In this document: positions 45,380 to 55,170 of the stretch, in pieces | How positions within the stretch are numbered: the stretch's first letter is position 1 | How the letters are laid out: every line of letters begins with the position of its first letter | NCBI RefSeq assembly: GCF_012271785.1 | Contig: NZ_JAAWVT010000002.1 | Span: 248,001-312,000 of the forward strand | Reading direction: 5' to 3' | Length of the DNA stretch: 64,000 nt | Source of the DNA: Paeniglutamicibacter terrestris | GTDB lineage: Bacteria > Actinomycetota > Actinomycetes > Actinomycetales > Micrococcaceae | Translations under genes and position numbers: made by a program | The notes under the pieces: model-generated | Seen by the model: only the letters and a program-made list of their open reading frames with translations | Told to the model about the DNA's origin: nothing | The model's database searches: none

Positions 45380-45677
45380 GGTGACTCCCGCCGGGGGTAG
45401 AAATAATTCCCCAAGATGACGAGGATTTATATCAATTCTACCCAACCTCGATAGTTATTGTTTTCGCATAGGCCGAACGTGATCCCCAGTGGACACAGCG
45501 CGTCCAGTGATATTGAAATAAGAACAGCAATGCTGGGCGCTGGTGTTGGTTCTGGGCTGCCTTACCGCCACATTCAGCCTCCCCTTGGGAATCAACCATT
45601 CGCGGCGACGGCCCCAGTTGGGCAGCTCATCGAGATGTAGGACAAACCGGATGCCGGTCTGATGAGGGATCATGAAA
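45380..45677. other. gap between mtgA-like gene and tRNA-Arg terminator
   Basis: About 300 bp. A 72-codon frame (45455-45673, minus) opens just past the terminator but resembles no family I know. No other structure is seen. Confidence 0.4.
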
Positions 45678-45722
45678 AAAGCTCCTGTTATTCCAGTAAA
45701 ACTGGAATAACAGGAGCTTTTC
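45678..45722 (-). terminator. terminator of tRNA-Arg
   Basis: A perfect 21-bp stem with a 3-nt loop, followed on the minus strand by TTTTTT. It starts 4 nt past the tRNA's CCA end. One of the strongest hairpins in the window. Confidence 0.92.
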
Positions 45723-45726
45723 TTTT

Positions 45727-45802
45727 GGTGCCCTCGAAAGGATTCGAACCTTCGACCTTCCGCTCCGGAGGCGGACGCTCTATCCCCTGAGCTACGAGGG
45801 CT
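45727..45802 (-). tRNA. tRNA-Arg (CCG)
   Basis: A 76-nt cloverleaf with encoded CCA. Acceptor GCCCTCG/CGAGGGC, anticodon loop CTCCGGA (anticodon CCG, reads CGG), T-loop TTCGAAT. It points away from argS, 190 bp on the other side, whose product charges it. Confidence 0.97.
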
Positions 45803-45992
45803 TGTGCCGAAAATACTGCTTCACAAAATGTTTTCGGCTGGGAACGTAGACGAGCTTAGCAGGTGTGAACAGGTGAACCGCAAATCGACTCTCCGCTGAA
45901 GCCGTCCGGCCCACCAAATGTGCCGTTGATGTGTGCGACACCGCCACGTCATATCGTCCAATGGCGCCCACAGGCACCGCTATCCTTGAAGA

Positions 45993-47633
45993 GTGACTCC
46001 TGAAGAACTCTCCACAGCCATTTCCGCTTGCCTCCGTGATGCCCTCGACGCCGGCCAGATTTCCGTTGAAGTACCCGAGGCAGTGCGTGTGGAGCGACCG
46101 AAGAGTCGCGAACACGGGGATTGGGCCACCAACATCGCCCTGCAGCTTGGTAAGAAGGCGGGCATGAACCCCCGCGACTTCGCCTCGATCCTCGTTGATC
46201 GACTGACGCAAGTCGAGGGGATCTCCAAGGTTGAGATCGCCGGACCCGGCTTCCTGAACATCACCCTCGAGGCCGGCGCCGCCGGTGAACTAGCCAAGAC
46301 CATCGTTGAGGCTGGCGCCGCATACGGCACCAACGACACGTTGGCCGGACACATCGTCAACATGGAATTCGTCTCGGCGAACCCCACCGGCCCGCTGCAC
46401 ATCGGCCACACCCGCTGGGCAGCCCTCGGCGATTCGATCGCCCGTGTGCTCAAGGCCAGCGGTGCCTCTGTCACCTCCGAGTACTACATCAACGATGCCG
46501 GCAACCAGATGAACGTCTTTGCACGTTCGGTCTACAACCGCCTGCACGGTCTGCCGGTCCCGGAGGGTGGCTACCCGGGTGAATACATCAAGGAACTGGC
46601 CGACACCGTAGCCTCCGATCACCCGGACATTCGCCAGCTCACCGAGGAAGCTGCCCTGCCGATCGTGCGCCAAGCCGCGTACGTGGCTCAGATGGCAGAC
46701 ATCAAAGAAACACTGAACGACTTCGGCGTCGAATTCGATGTCTTCTTCTCCGAGCAGGAGCTGCATGCCGGCGGTGCCGTGGAAAATGCCGTGGAACGCC
46801 TGCGCGAACAGGGTCACATCGATGACACCGATGGTGCCGTCTGGCTGCGCACCACCGACTTCGGTGATGACAAGGACCGCGTGCTCATCCGCGCCAACGG
46901 CGAACCGACGTACTTCGCCGCAGACGCCGCGTACTACCTCTCCAAGAAGGATCGTGGCTTCCCCGAGAAGATCTACCTGCTCGGTGCCGATCACCACGGC
47001 TACGTCAACCGCCTCAAGGCCATCGCCGCCTGCGCGGGAGACGACAAGGACAAGAACATCGAGGTGCTGATCGGACAGTTGATTTCCGTCAACGGTGCCC
47101 GTCTGTCCAAGCGTGCCGGAAACATCATCGAGCTGCGCGACCTGATCAATTGGCTTGGCGCCGATGCTCTGCGTTACTCGCTGGGCCGTTACCCGGCAGA
47201 TTCGCCGATGACGATCGATCCGGAACAGCTGAAGAAAAACACCAACGACAACCCGGTGTTCTACGTACAGTACGCGCACGCACGCTCCATCGCCGCGGCG
47301 CGCAACGCTGTGGAAAAGGGCGTCACGCGCACCGACTTTGATGCGACGCTGCTGACCCACGAAACCGAGAATGACCTGCTCGCAGCCTTGGGGCAGTTCC
47401 CCTCGGTGGTTGCCAAGGCAGCCACTCACCGCGAACCGCACCGCATTGCACGACACATCGAAATGCTGGCCGGTGCCTACCACTCCTGGTATGCAGCCTG
47501 CCGTGTCACTCCCGTGGGCGAGGGCGCCGTGGAACCGATCCACGGCACCCGCCTGTGGCTCAACGACGCCACCACCCAGGTCCTGGCCAACGGCCTTGAC
47601 CTGTTGGGCGTATCCGCACCGGAAAAGATGTAA
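45993..47633 (+). CDS. argS: arginyl-tRNA synthetase
   Basis: A 546-residue class I synthetase from a GTG. The N-terminal Add-1 domain is at ~1-100, HIGH signature LHIGHTRWAALG at 135-146, and the KMSKS-equivalent VNGARLSKRAGNIIEL. The C-terminal DALR anticodon domain ends in LDLLGVSAPEKM. It joins arginine to tRNA-Arg in the cytoplasm. Position upstream of lysA, 7 bp apart, is the conserved actinobacterial arrangement, where argS and lysA share a transcript regulated by arginine and lysine in corynebacteria. Confidence 0.96.
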   Translation: MTPEELSTAISACLRDALDAGQISVEVPEAVRVERPKSREHGDWATNIALQLGKKAGMNPRDFASILVDRLTQVEGISKVEIAGPGFLNITLEAGAAGELAKTIVEAGAAYGTNDTLAGHIVNMEFVSANPTGPLHIGHTRWAALGDSIARVLKASGASVTSEYYINDAGNQMNVFARSVYNRLHGLPVPEGGYPGEYIKELADTVASDHPDIRQLTEEAALPIVRQAAYVAQMADIKETLNDFGVEFDVFFSEQELHAGGAVENAVERLREQGHIDDTDGAVWLRTTDFGDDKDRVLIRANGEPTYFAADAAYYLSKKDRGFPEKIYLLGADHHGYVNRLKAIAACAGDDKDKNIEVLIGQLISVNGARLSKRAGNIIELRDLINWLGADALRYSLGRYPADSPMTIDPEQLKKNTNDNPVFYVQYAHARSIAAARNAVEKGVTRTDFDATLLTHETENDLLAALGQFPSVVAKAATHREPHRIARHIEMLAGAYHSWYAACRVTPVGEGAVEPIHGTRLWLNDATTQVLANGLDLLGVSAPEKM

Positions 47634-47639
47634 GGAACG

Positions 47640-49061
47640 ATGACCTCTTCACCCCTCGCACCGGCCTGGCTCTCGCTGCCCGCCGATGTTAACGACCTGC
47701 GTTCGGTTCAATGGGCAGCCGGTGTGGCCCGGTCCGAGGGGGGTGAGCTCGCCGTTCAGGGCATCAAGGTTTCCGATCTGGCTCGCGAGTTCGGCACTCC
47801 GCTCTTTGTGTTGGACGAGGATGACTTCCGCGCCCGGGCTCGCGGCTTCAAGGAAGCCTTTGACGCTGCCTTCGAGTCAATCTGCGGGGGAGTGGATGTC
47901 TACTACGCTGGCAAGGCGTTTTTGAGCACCGAGGTGGCCCGCTGGGTCACCGCCGAGGGACTGCGCCTGGACACCTGTTCCGGTGGCGAAATGGCCGTCG
48001 CCCGCGTAGCAAAGGTTCCGCCGGCCAACCTGTCGCTGCACGGGAACAACAAGTCCGTGACGGAGATTCGTACAGCGCTCGAAGCCGACCTCGGACGCAT
48101 CGTGGTGGACTCACTCGATGAGCTGGAGCGCGTGGCCCTGCTGGCCCGCGAAACCGGCAAGCGTGCCAACGTGATGTTGCGCCTGACCCCCGGTGTGCAC
48201 GCCAGCACCCATGAATTCATCGCCACCGCCCATGAGGATCAGAAGTTTGGGCTCTCGATGGTGCAGCTCGGTCAGGATGCTTCTCCGGCCACGACCGCCG
48301 TCGACTTTGCCCTGGGGCACCCGGAGCTGAACCTGCTGGGCCTGCACGCCCACATCGGCTCGCAGATCTTCGAGGCCGAAGGCTTCGCCCTGGTGGCACA
48401 GAAGATGCTGACGTTCATGGCCGGGATCAAGGCTGCGCACGGCATCGAGCTGCCCGAGCTGGATTTGGGTGGCGGCTACGGCATCGCCTACACCGAGGCC
48501 GACACCCCGCGTGAACCTGCCTTATTGGCGGCGGCCATGGCCGAGGTGGTTGCTGCTACCGCGGCCGAGCTGGGGCTTAAGGTGCCACGCATCTCCATCG
48601 AACCCGGTCGCGCCATCGCCGGCCCCACCACTTTCACCCTCTACGAGGCCGGGGTGCGCAAGAGCGTTGCGGTGGAAACCGCGGATGGCACCTTAGCGCC
48701 GCGCCGCTACGTCTCGGTGGACGGCGGCATGAGTGATAACGCTCGCCCGGTGCTTTATGACGCCGATTACACGGCGGTGCTGGCCAGCCGTGTGACGGAA
48801 AGTGAACCGATTATTTCACGTGTGGTTGGTAAACACTGCGAGTCCGGTGACATAGTCGTACGGGACGTTTACCTGCCCGAGGATGTTGCAGCCGGCGACC
48901 TTTTGGCCGTTCCGGGAACCGGGGCGTATTGCTGGGCACTGTCCAGTAATTACAACTACCTGGGCCGTCCGGCCGTGGTGGCTGTCCGCAATGGCGCCGC
49001 CCGCGCCATCATCCGCAGGGAAACCGAAGCAGACTTGTTGGCCCGCGATTTGGGAGCATAG
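47640..49061 (+). CDS. lysA: diaminopimelate decarboxylase
   Basis: A 473-residue PLP enzyme of fold type III making L-lysine from meso-diaminopimelate. Schiff-base Lys92 lies in DVYYAGKAF; GGGYGIAYTEAD binds the phosphate; EPGRAIAGPTTFTLY and CESGDIVVRDVYLPE (active-site Cys) are the later motifs. It is immediately followed by hom (8 bp gap), so lysine and threonine synthesis are transcribed together. Confidence 0.96.
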   Translation: MTSSPLAPAWLSLPADVNDLRSVQWAAGVARSEGGELAVQGIKVSDLAREFGTPLFVLDEDDFRARARGFKEAFDAAFESICGGVDVYYAGKAFLSTEVARWVTAEGLRLDTCSGGEMAVARVAKVPPANLSLHGNNKSVTEIRTALEADLGRIVVDSLDELERVALLARETGKRANVMLRLTPGVHASTHEFIATAHEDQKFGLSMVQLGQDASPATTAVDFALGHPELNLLGLHAHIGSQIFEAEGFALVAQKMLTFMAGIKAAHGIELPELDLGGGYGIAYTEADTPREPALLAAAMAEVVAATAAELGLKVPRISIEPGRAIAGPTTFTLYEAGVRKSVAVETADGTLAPRRYVSVDGGMSDNARPVLYDADYTAVLASRVTESEPIISRVVGKHCESGDIVVRDVYLPEDVAAGDLLAVPGTGAYCWALSSNYNYLGRPAVVAVRNGAARAIIRRETEADLLARDLGA

Positions 49062-49069
49062 TAAAACAC

Positions 49070-50356
49070 GTGAAAACACTGAAGGTGGCCCTGCTCGGCT
49101 GCGGCAATGTGGGGTCCGAAGTGGCCCGCATCCTGCTCGCCGATGCACCGGTGCTGGCCGATCGCGCCGGAGCAAATCTTGAACTCAGCGGTATTGCCGT
49201 GCGCAATCTGGAGACCAAGCGCGATGCGCAGATTCCTGCCGCGTTATTCACCACCGACGCTCAGTCGCTGGTTGATGGGGCAGACATTGTCATCGAGTTG
49301 CTTGGCGGCCTGGAGCCGGCCGGCGAGCTGATTGCCCGGGCCCTGTCCAATGGCGCCTCGGTCATCACCGGCAACAAGGCGCTGCTGGCGGCCCGCGGTG
49401 CCGAACTCAACGCTCTGGCCATCAAGCACGGTGCGCAGCTGCGTTACGAAGCTGCCGTCGCCGGAGCCATCCCGATCCTTCGCCCGATCTCCGATTCGCT
49501 CTCCGGAGACCGGATCACCAAGATCATGGGCATCGTCAACGGCACCACGAACTTCATCCTCGACGCCATGGACACTACCGGTGCCGCGTTTGACGACGTG
49601 CTCGCCCAGGCGCAGGCATTGGGTTATGCCGAGGCCGACCCGACGGCCGACGTTGAGGGTCACGACGCAGCAGCGAAGGCCACGATCCTTGCCTCGCTGG
49701 CCTTCCACACCGACTTTGACTTGGCCGATGTTCACTGCGAGGGCATCACCAAGATCACCGCCGCGGATGTCACTGCCGCGAAAGACGCGGGCATGGTCAT
49801 CAAATTGCTGGCGATCGCCGAACGCTCGGCGGACGGCATTGGTGTGCGTGTGCACCCGACCCTATTGCGCCGTAACCACCCGCTGGCAGCCGTCCACGGT
49901 GCGTTTAATGCGGTGTTTGTTGAGGCAGAAAATGCCGGTGAGCTGATGTTCTACGGTGCCGGCGCCGGTGGCGCTCCCACCGCTTCGGCCGTCATGGGCG
50001 ACACCGTCGCCGTGGCCCGCCGCGTGGTCTCCGGAGGTCCGCTGCCCGCCGTGGCGGCTCAGCAGCCGAACACCGCGCTGTCCTTTGAGCAGATCACCAC
50101 CAGCTATGCGATCGGTTTGCGCGTCTCGGATGAACCCGGTGTACTCGCAGCCATCGCTGCGATCTTCGCCGCGAACTCCGTCTCCATTGAGGCCCTGCGC
50201 CAAAGTGGAAGCGATAGCGTCGATGGTGGATCGGCGATGCTGCGCATCGTTACCCACCGCTCCACCGAATCAGCGTTGGCCGCTACCGTGGCCGCCGTCG
50301 CATCGTTGGATGCCGTCCAAGAAGTTACATCTGTCCTGCGAGTTGAAGGAAACTAA
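49070..50356 (+). CDS. hom: homoserine dehydrogenase
   Basis: A 428-residue enzyme from a GTG. NAD(P)-binding GCGNVGSEVA begins at residue 10; VITGNKALLA and the catalytic AAVAGAIPILRPI block follow; MGIVNGTTNFILDAM and ADPTADVEGHDAAAK are the homoserine-binding signature. A C-terminal ACT domain (~345-428) senses threonine, giving feedback inhibition. It is 1 bp from thrC. Confidence 0.96.
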   Translation: MKTLKVALLGCGNVGSEVARILLADAPVLADRAGANLELSGIAVRNLETKRDAQIPAALFTTDAQSLVDGADIVIELLGGLEPAGELIARALSNGASVITGNKALLAARGAELNALAIKHGAQLRYEAAVAGAIPILRPISDSLSGDRITKIMGIVNGTTNFILDAMDTTGAAFDDVLAQAQALGYAEADPTADVEGHDAAAKATILASLAFHTDFDLADVHCEGITKITAADVTAAKDAGMVIKLLAIAERSADGIGVRVHPTLLRRNHPLAAVHGAFNAVFVEAENAGELMFYGAGAGGAPTASAVMGDTVAVARRVVSGGPLPAVAAQQPNTALSFEQITTSYAIGLRVSDEPGVLAAIAAIFAANSVSIEALRQSGSDSVDGGSAMLRIVTHRSTESALAATVAAVASLDAVQEVTSVLRVEGN

Positions 50357-51457
50357 GTGGCCCACCAGTGGCGCGGAGTCATCCGCGAATATGCCGATCG
50401 CCTGCCCGTTGACGAAAACACCAAGGTCATCACCTTGGGTGAAGGCGGTACACCGCTGGTGTTCGCCCCGGCCCTGAGCGAACTCACCGGCTCGGAGGTC
50501 TACCTCAAGGTTGAGGGGATGAACCCGACCGGGTCCTTCAAGGACCGTGGCATGACCATGGCGATGACCGCAGCGGTCGCCGCCGGAGCCAAGGCAGTGG
50601 TGTGTGCCTCCACGGGCAACACCTCGGCCTCCGCTGCCGCCTACGCCACCCAGGCAGGGCTCAAATGCGCGGTGTTGGTCCCGGACGGCAAGATTTCCAT
50701 GGGTAAGCTCTCCCAGGCGATCGCCCACGGTGCGGAACTGCTTCAGGTTGATGGCAACTTCGATAACTGCCTCGAGGTCGCCCGCAAGCTGAGCGAGAAC
50801 TACCCGGTCTTCCTGGTGAACTCGGTGAACCCGGCACGCATTGAGGGTCAGAAGACCGGTGCCTTTGAGGTCGTCGATTACCTGGGCGATGCTCCGGATT
50901 ACCATGTGTTGCCCGTGGGCAACGCCGGAAACATCACCGCCTACTGGAAGGGCTACAAGGAGTACTGCTCCGAGTACACCAACCAGGCCGGCGAGAAGCT
51001 CGCCCCGGTATCCACCAAGACCCCCATCATGTGGGGCTTCCAAGCCGCCGGTGCCGCACCGATCGTTTTGGGCCACCCGGTCACCGAACCCGACACCATC
51101 GCCACCGCGATCCGCATCGGTAACCCTGCCTCCTGGAAGCAGGCCGAAGAGGCCCGCGACGAATCCGGTGGCATCATCGACTCGGTAACCGACGAGCAGA
51201 TTCTTGCGGCTCACCGCTGGCTCTCCTCACGTGAAGGCGTCTTTGTGGAACCGGGCTCCGCCGCGGGCGTTGCCGGGCTCATAAAGCAACACGCCGCGGG
51301 CAACGTGCCGGCCGGCAAGAAGATCGTCATCACCGTGACGGGTCATGGACTCAAGGACCCGGACTGGGCCCTGAAGACCGAAGACGGCTCGCCCGTCGCC
51401 CCCACCAAGGTTGAGTTTGACGTGGTCTCGGTGGCTTCGGCCCTCGGCCTGTCCTAA
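50357..51457 (+). CDS. thrC: threonine synthase
   Basis: A 366-residue fold-type II PLP enzyme from the GTG directly after the hom stop. Schiff-base Lys62 is in [24 protein letters not shown] binds phosphate; [12 protein letters not shown] is the glycine loop. It converts O-phosphohomoserine to threonine. The short actinobacterial form lacks the N-terminal regulatory part of the enteric enzyme. Confidence 0.96.
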   Translation: MAHQWRGVIREYADRLPVDENTKVITLGEGGTPLVFAPALSELTGSEVYLKVEGMNPTGSFKDRGMTMAMTAAVAAGAKAVVCASTGNTSASAAAYATQAGLKCAVLVPDGKISMGKLSQAIAHGAELLQVDGNFDNCLEVARKLSENYPVFLVNSVNPARIEGQKTGAFEVVDYLGDAPDYHVLPVGNAGNITAYWKGYKEYCSEYTNQAGEKLAPVSTKTPIMWGFQAAGAAPIVLGHPVTEPDTIATAIRIGNPASWKQAEEARDESGGIIDSVTDEQILAAHRWLSSREGVFVEPGSAAGVAGLIKQHAAGNVPAGKKIVITVTGHGLKDPDWALKTEDGSPVAPTKVEFDVVSVASALGLS

Positions 51458-51497
51458 GTACTCACCCACACCGGAAATAAGGAATACACAGACCCTC

Positions 51498-52433
51498 ATG
51501 GCGCAGATCCAAGCCGGACAGTCGATTGCCGTGCACGTACCGGCCACCAGTGCCAATCTGGGCCCGGGCTTCGACGTGTTAGGACTTGCCCTTTCGGTGT
51601 GGGACACCCTGGTGGTGCATACCGTGGCCGAACCCGGCGTCAGTGTGGCCATCACCGGGGAGGGTTCGAAAACGCTGCCGACCGATGAAACGCACCTGAT
51701 CGCCAAGACGATCCTCGAGCGTTGGGCCGAACTTGGCTTTACTCCGGCGGGTCTGCGCATTGAGGCGAGAAACAACATCCCGCATGGTCGTGGCATGGGC
51801 TCCAGCGCCGCGGCCATGGTCAGCGCGTTGGCCGCCGCCGATGCCCTCCTTCCCGCTGCGAGCCGTGGCGGTACCGAAGAAATCTTCCAGGCCGCTTCGC
51901 GCTGGGAGGGTCATCCAGACAACGTGGCACCGGCGGTCTACGGCGGGCTGACGCTCTCCTGGACCACGGATTCCGGATTCGGCACGGTACAGGGTGTATT
52001 GCATCCGGACATCGTTCCGGTGCTCGCCATTCCCGACATCGAGCTATCCACCGAGGCCGCGCGTGGGCTGTTGCCGGCCACGGTGCCGCACGCGGTGGCC
52101 GCGGCCAATGGGGGACGGGTGGGGTTGCTGATTCACGCCCTGGCTCACGACCCCGCATCCCTGATGGTCGGTACGCAGGATTTCCTGCACCAGGGCTTTA
52201 GGGCGCCGGCCATGGCACCCAGTGCCGAACTCATCGAGCACGTGCGTGCCGCCGGTTACGCCGCGGTGGTCTCCGGTGCCGGACCCACGGTGATGATTTT
52301 GTGCGCGGGGCAGCAGCAAGCCCGCGAGGCCGCCGATGTTGTATCGGCCTTTGCCGCAGACCGTTCCGGGCCCAACTGGCGTGTCCAAATTGAATCGGTA
52401 GCGCCAACGGGTGTTAGAGTAGAAGTGCTTTAG
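51498..52433 (+). CDS. thrB: homoserine kinase
   Basis: A 311-residue GHMP kinase. I use the ATG at 51498, because the longer frame overlaps thrC. Motifs: VPATSANLGPGFDVLGLAL, PHGRGMGSSAAA (95-106, ATP-binding) and VSGAGPTVMILC. It phosphorylates homoserine for thrC. A dyad, CGGGTG/CACCCG, spans its stop codon. Confidence 0.95.
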   Translation: MAQIQAGQSIAVHVPATSANLGPGFDVLGLALSVWDTLVVHTVAEPGVSVAITGEGSKTLPTDETHLIAKTILERWAELGFTPAGLRIEARNNIPHGRGMGSSAAAMVSALAAADALLPAASRGGTEEIFQAASRWEGHPDNVAPAVYGGLTLSWTTDSGFGTVQGVLHPDIVPVLAIPDIELSTEAARGLLPATVPHAVAAANGGRVGLLIHALAHDPASLMVGTQDFLHQGFRAPAMAPSAELIEHVRAAGYAAVVSGAGPTVMILCAGQQQAREAADVVSAFAADRSGPNWRVQIESVAPTGVRVEVL

Positions 52434-52439
52434 CACCCG
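52408..52439 (+). terminator. possible hairpin over thrB stop
   Basis: CGGGTG and CACCCG enclose a smaller GTGC/GCAC stem. No T run. It may weaken read-through into the rho leader. Confidence 0.35.
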
Positions 52440-52779
52440 CTTGAAAAGAATCCTCCGGTTATATGTGGATGATTCACCGCGTTTCGTGCAGCCATCGATC
52501 TCCTCCCCTCGCTTTTGGCGGGCGGATCTTGGGGGCTTCGATCATCACAAACCATTTTTGCTGGGTCTGCTGGCACACCCACACCATCCGATGGACTCCG
52601 TCAACCTTGTTGGTGAATCGATCCCTTGGTGTGTCTCATGATCGACCGAAGCATCTGCCCTGATATTTGGGGCTGTGCACGGCCGAACCTTTCTCTCGCA
52701 TCTGACGCGGGATAAAGGAGTAGTCAATCGTTGCGGATCTCTCTGATGCGATCCGCCCGACGAGGGGGAAGGAACCTTC
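52434..52779 (+). other. 346-bp rho leader region
   Basis: The region between thrB and rho. A TTATAT box at 52459 may be a -10. Long untranslated leaders are typical of rho genes, which are autoregulated by premature termination. An AAAGGAG at 52715-52721 precedes a TTG frame that overlaps rho out of frame; I do not call it a gene. Confidence 0.4.
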
Positions 52780-55038
52780 GTGACCGAAACCACCAGCCTG
52801 ACTGCAGGCGTGGAAGAAAACAACGCATCCAAGGGCGGCGGACTTGCCGGCCTGAAGCTTGCACAATTGCAGGTACTTGCGTCCCAGCTGGGTATTACCG
52901 GCGGGTCGAGGATGCGCAAGAATGATCTTGTCAGCGCGATCTCCAGCCACCAGCGCGGGGGCTCCGTCGCAGACCGCGACGCAGCCAAGGCCAAGGCGGA
53001 GCCCAAGGTTGAGGCTGTCGCCGCTACCGAAGCTGCTCCCGAAGCCAAGGCCCCGGCCAAGGCAAAAACCGCACCGAAGACCGGCAACCGCCGCTCATCG
53101 AGCGCAGCAGCAACCAAGACCGAAACCGAAGCAGTTGCCGCACCGGTAGCTGCCGAGGCCAAGGCCGAAGCACCCGCTCGTCGCTCCCGCAGCCGCCGCG
53201 CCGACTCCAGCGGAACCGTGGCCCCGGCCACCGAGACCGTTGCTGCACCGGAACTGGCAGCAGCCCAGGCACCCGCCGTGGAGGAACGCGCACCGCGACG
53301 TAACACCCGCTCGCGCCGTGCCGATTCCAATGGCAACGCACCGGTAGCCACCGAAGCACCCGCGGAATCTGCTCCCGTAGCAGTGGCCGAGGCCCCCGCC
53401 GCCGAAGCCACCGAATCAGGCAGCCAGAACAACGAGGCACGCGCCGAACGTTCCGAACGCCCGGAGCGCAGCGAGCGTAACCGCAATCGTCGTGATCGCA
53501 ACCGTAACCGTCGCGAGAACAACAACAACGAGTCGAACGACACCGTTGAAGCCGTCGAGGCTCCGGTCCAGGCGCAGGCTCAGGCTCAGGCACAGGACGA
53601 AAAGTCTGCCGAGAACCGTGGCGAAGAGCGTAACCGCGATTCCTCCGAGGAGCGCAACACTAACCGCCGCGAGTCCGCCGAAGAGCGCAACGCCAACCGC
53701 CGCGAGCGCAACCGTGAACGCAATGAGCGCAACCGCGAACGCAATGCGAACCGCAATGACCGTGGCAACGACCGCGGTGAGCGCAATGACCGTTCCGAGC
53801 GCAACGATCGTAATGACCGTAACGCCAACAACCGTCGCGGCCGTGGCCGTAACCAGCCCGATGTAGATGACACCGAGCTGAATGACTCCGACGTCTTGCT
53901 GCCGGTCGCCGGCATCTTGGACGTGCTGGATAACTACGCCTTCATCCGCACCTCCGGTTACCTTGCCGGTCCCTCGGACGTTTACGTCACGCTGAACCAG
54001 GTCAAGAAGTACAACCTGCGCAAGGGCGATGCCGTGGTGGGCGCCATCCGCGCACCGCGTGAAAACGAGAACGCGTCCTCACGTGCCAAGTTCAACGCGC
54101 TGGTCAAGCTCACCGCGATCAACGGCAAGAACCCGGAGGAGAACACCAACCGCGTTGACTTCTCCAAGCTGGTTCCGCTGTACCCGACCGAGCGTCTGCG
54201 TCTGGAAACGGATCCGAAGCTCATCGGCCCGCGTGTTATTGACCTCGTGGCCCCGATCGGTAAGGGCCAGCGTGGCCTGATCGTTTCCCCGCCGAAGGCC
54301 GGTAAGACGCTGATCTTGCAGTCCATCGCCAACGCCATCACCACCAATAACCCCGAGGTTCACCTCATGATGGTTTTGGTTGACGAGCGTCCCGAGGAAG
54401 TCACCGACATGCAGCGCACCGTGAAGGGTGAGGTTATTGCCTCGACCTTCGACCGGCCTGCCGATGACCACACCACCGTGGCCGAGCTCGCCATCGAGCG
54501 CGCCAAGCGCCTGGTGGAAATGGGCATGGACGTGGTGGTCCTCTTGGACTCGATGACCCGTTTGGGACGTGCCTACAACCTGGCTGCCCCGGCTTCGGGC
54601 CGTATCCTTTCCGGTGGTGTCGATTCCTCGGCACTGTACCCGCCCAAGCGTTTCTTCGGTGCTGCTCGCAACATCGAAAACGGCGGCTCGCTGACCATTC
54701 TGGCCACCGCGCTGGTGGAAACCGGCTCCAAGATGGACGAAGTCATCTTCGAGGAGTTCAAGGGCACCGGCAACATGGAGCTTCGCCTTTCCCGCCAGCT
54801 GGCGGACAAGCGCATCTTCCCGGCCGTTGATGTTAACGCCTCGGGTACTCGCCGCGAAGAGAAGTTGCTCTCGCCCGACGAGGTCAAGATCATGTGGCGC
54901 CTGCGCCGCGTGCTCTCGGGCCTCGACACCCAGCAGGCGCTGGAGACCCTCACCGGCAAGATCCGTGAGACGGCCTCGAACGCCGAGTTCCTGATGGTCA
55001 TCAACAAGACCACGCTGGGTTCCAAGAACGACGCCTAG
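52780..55038 (+). CDS. rho: transcription termination factor Rho
   Basis: A 752-residue Rho, far longer than the ~420 of E. coli. GTG start after GGGGGAAGGAAC. Rho-N helix domain (LKLAQLQVLASQLGITGGSRMRKNDL), then an inserted low-complexity part to ~365: Ala/Glu/Pro-rich first, then Arg/Asn/Asp/Glu-rich repeats (ERNRERN, NDRGND) and a Gln-Ala run. After that the RNA-binding cold-shock domain (GILDVLDNYAFIR), Walker A PPKAGKT near 504-511, LLDSMTRLGRAYN, and Q-loop/R-loop blocks. The insert is characteristic of high-GC actinobacteria, where it adds RNA affinity. Confidence 0.96.
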   Translation: MTETTSLTAGVEENNASKGGGLAGLKLAQLQVLASQLGITGGSRMRKNDLVSAISSHQRGGSVADRDAAKAKAEPKVEAVAATEAAPEAKAPAKAKTAPKTGNRRSSSAAATKTETEAVAAPVAAEAKAEAPARRSRSRRADSSGTVAPATETVAAPELAAAQAPAVEERAPRRNTRSRRADSNGNAPVATEAPAESAPVAVAEAPAAEATESGSQNNEARAERSERPERSERNRNRRDRNRNRRENNNNESNDTVEAVEAPVQAQAQAQAQDEKSAENRGEERNRDSSEERNTNRRESAEERNANRRERNRERNERNRERNANRNDRGNDRGERNDRSERNDRNDRNANNRRGRGRNQPDVDDTELNDSDVLLPVAGILDVLDNYAFIRTSGYLAGPSDVYVTLNQVKKYNLRKGDAVVGAIRAPRENENASSRAKFNALVKLTAINGKNPEENTNRVDFSKLVPLYPTERLRLETDPKLIGPRVIDLVAPIGKGQRGLIVSPPKAGKTLILQSIANAITTNNPEVHLMMVLVDERPEEVTDMQRTVKGEVIASTFDRPADDHTTVAELAIERAKRLVEMGMDVVVLLDSMTRLGRAYNLAAPASGRILSGGVDSSALYPPKRFFGAARNIENGGSLTILATALVETGSKMDEVIFEEFKGTGNMELRLSRQLADKRIFPAVDVNASGTRREEKLLSPDEVKIMWRLRRVLSGLDTQQALETLTGKIRETASNAEFLMVINKTTLGSKNDA

Positions 55039-55170
55039 CTGCCCTATACGCCCAGTTTCACCATGTCCGGACACCCGGACCGGTGGAGCTGGGCGTTGGT
55101 CGTTAAGCCCCCACGATCCCTTTTCGTTCCCTACACTGGGAACCACAGTCGTAGTGAAAGAAGTTCAACC

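Noticed and set aside
45455-45673. A 72-codon minus-strand frame past the tRNA-Arg terminator
   Set aside because: Its AGGAG is part of the terminator stem, and the product resembles nothing known. Possible but unsupported.
45727-45802. tRNA-Arg as an integration site for a mobile element
   Set aside because: No integrase, no repeat of the tRNA 3' end, and neighbours are core genes.
46290-47543. A 417-codon frame opposite argS
   Set aside because: Antisense to argS; composition (Val/Gly/Arg/His-rich) is that of a shadow frame.
52731-52925. A TTG-started frame with AAAGGAG overlapping rho
   Set aside because: The product is Arg-rich and unlike any protein; it runs far into rho out of frame. 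Kept only as a note on the leader.
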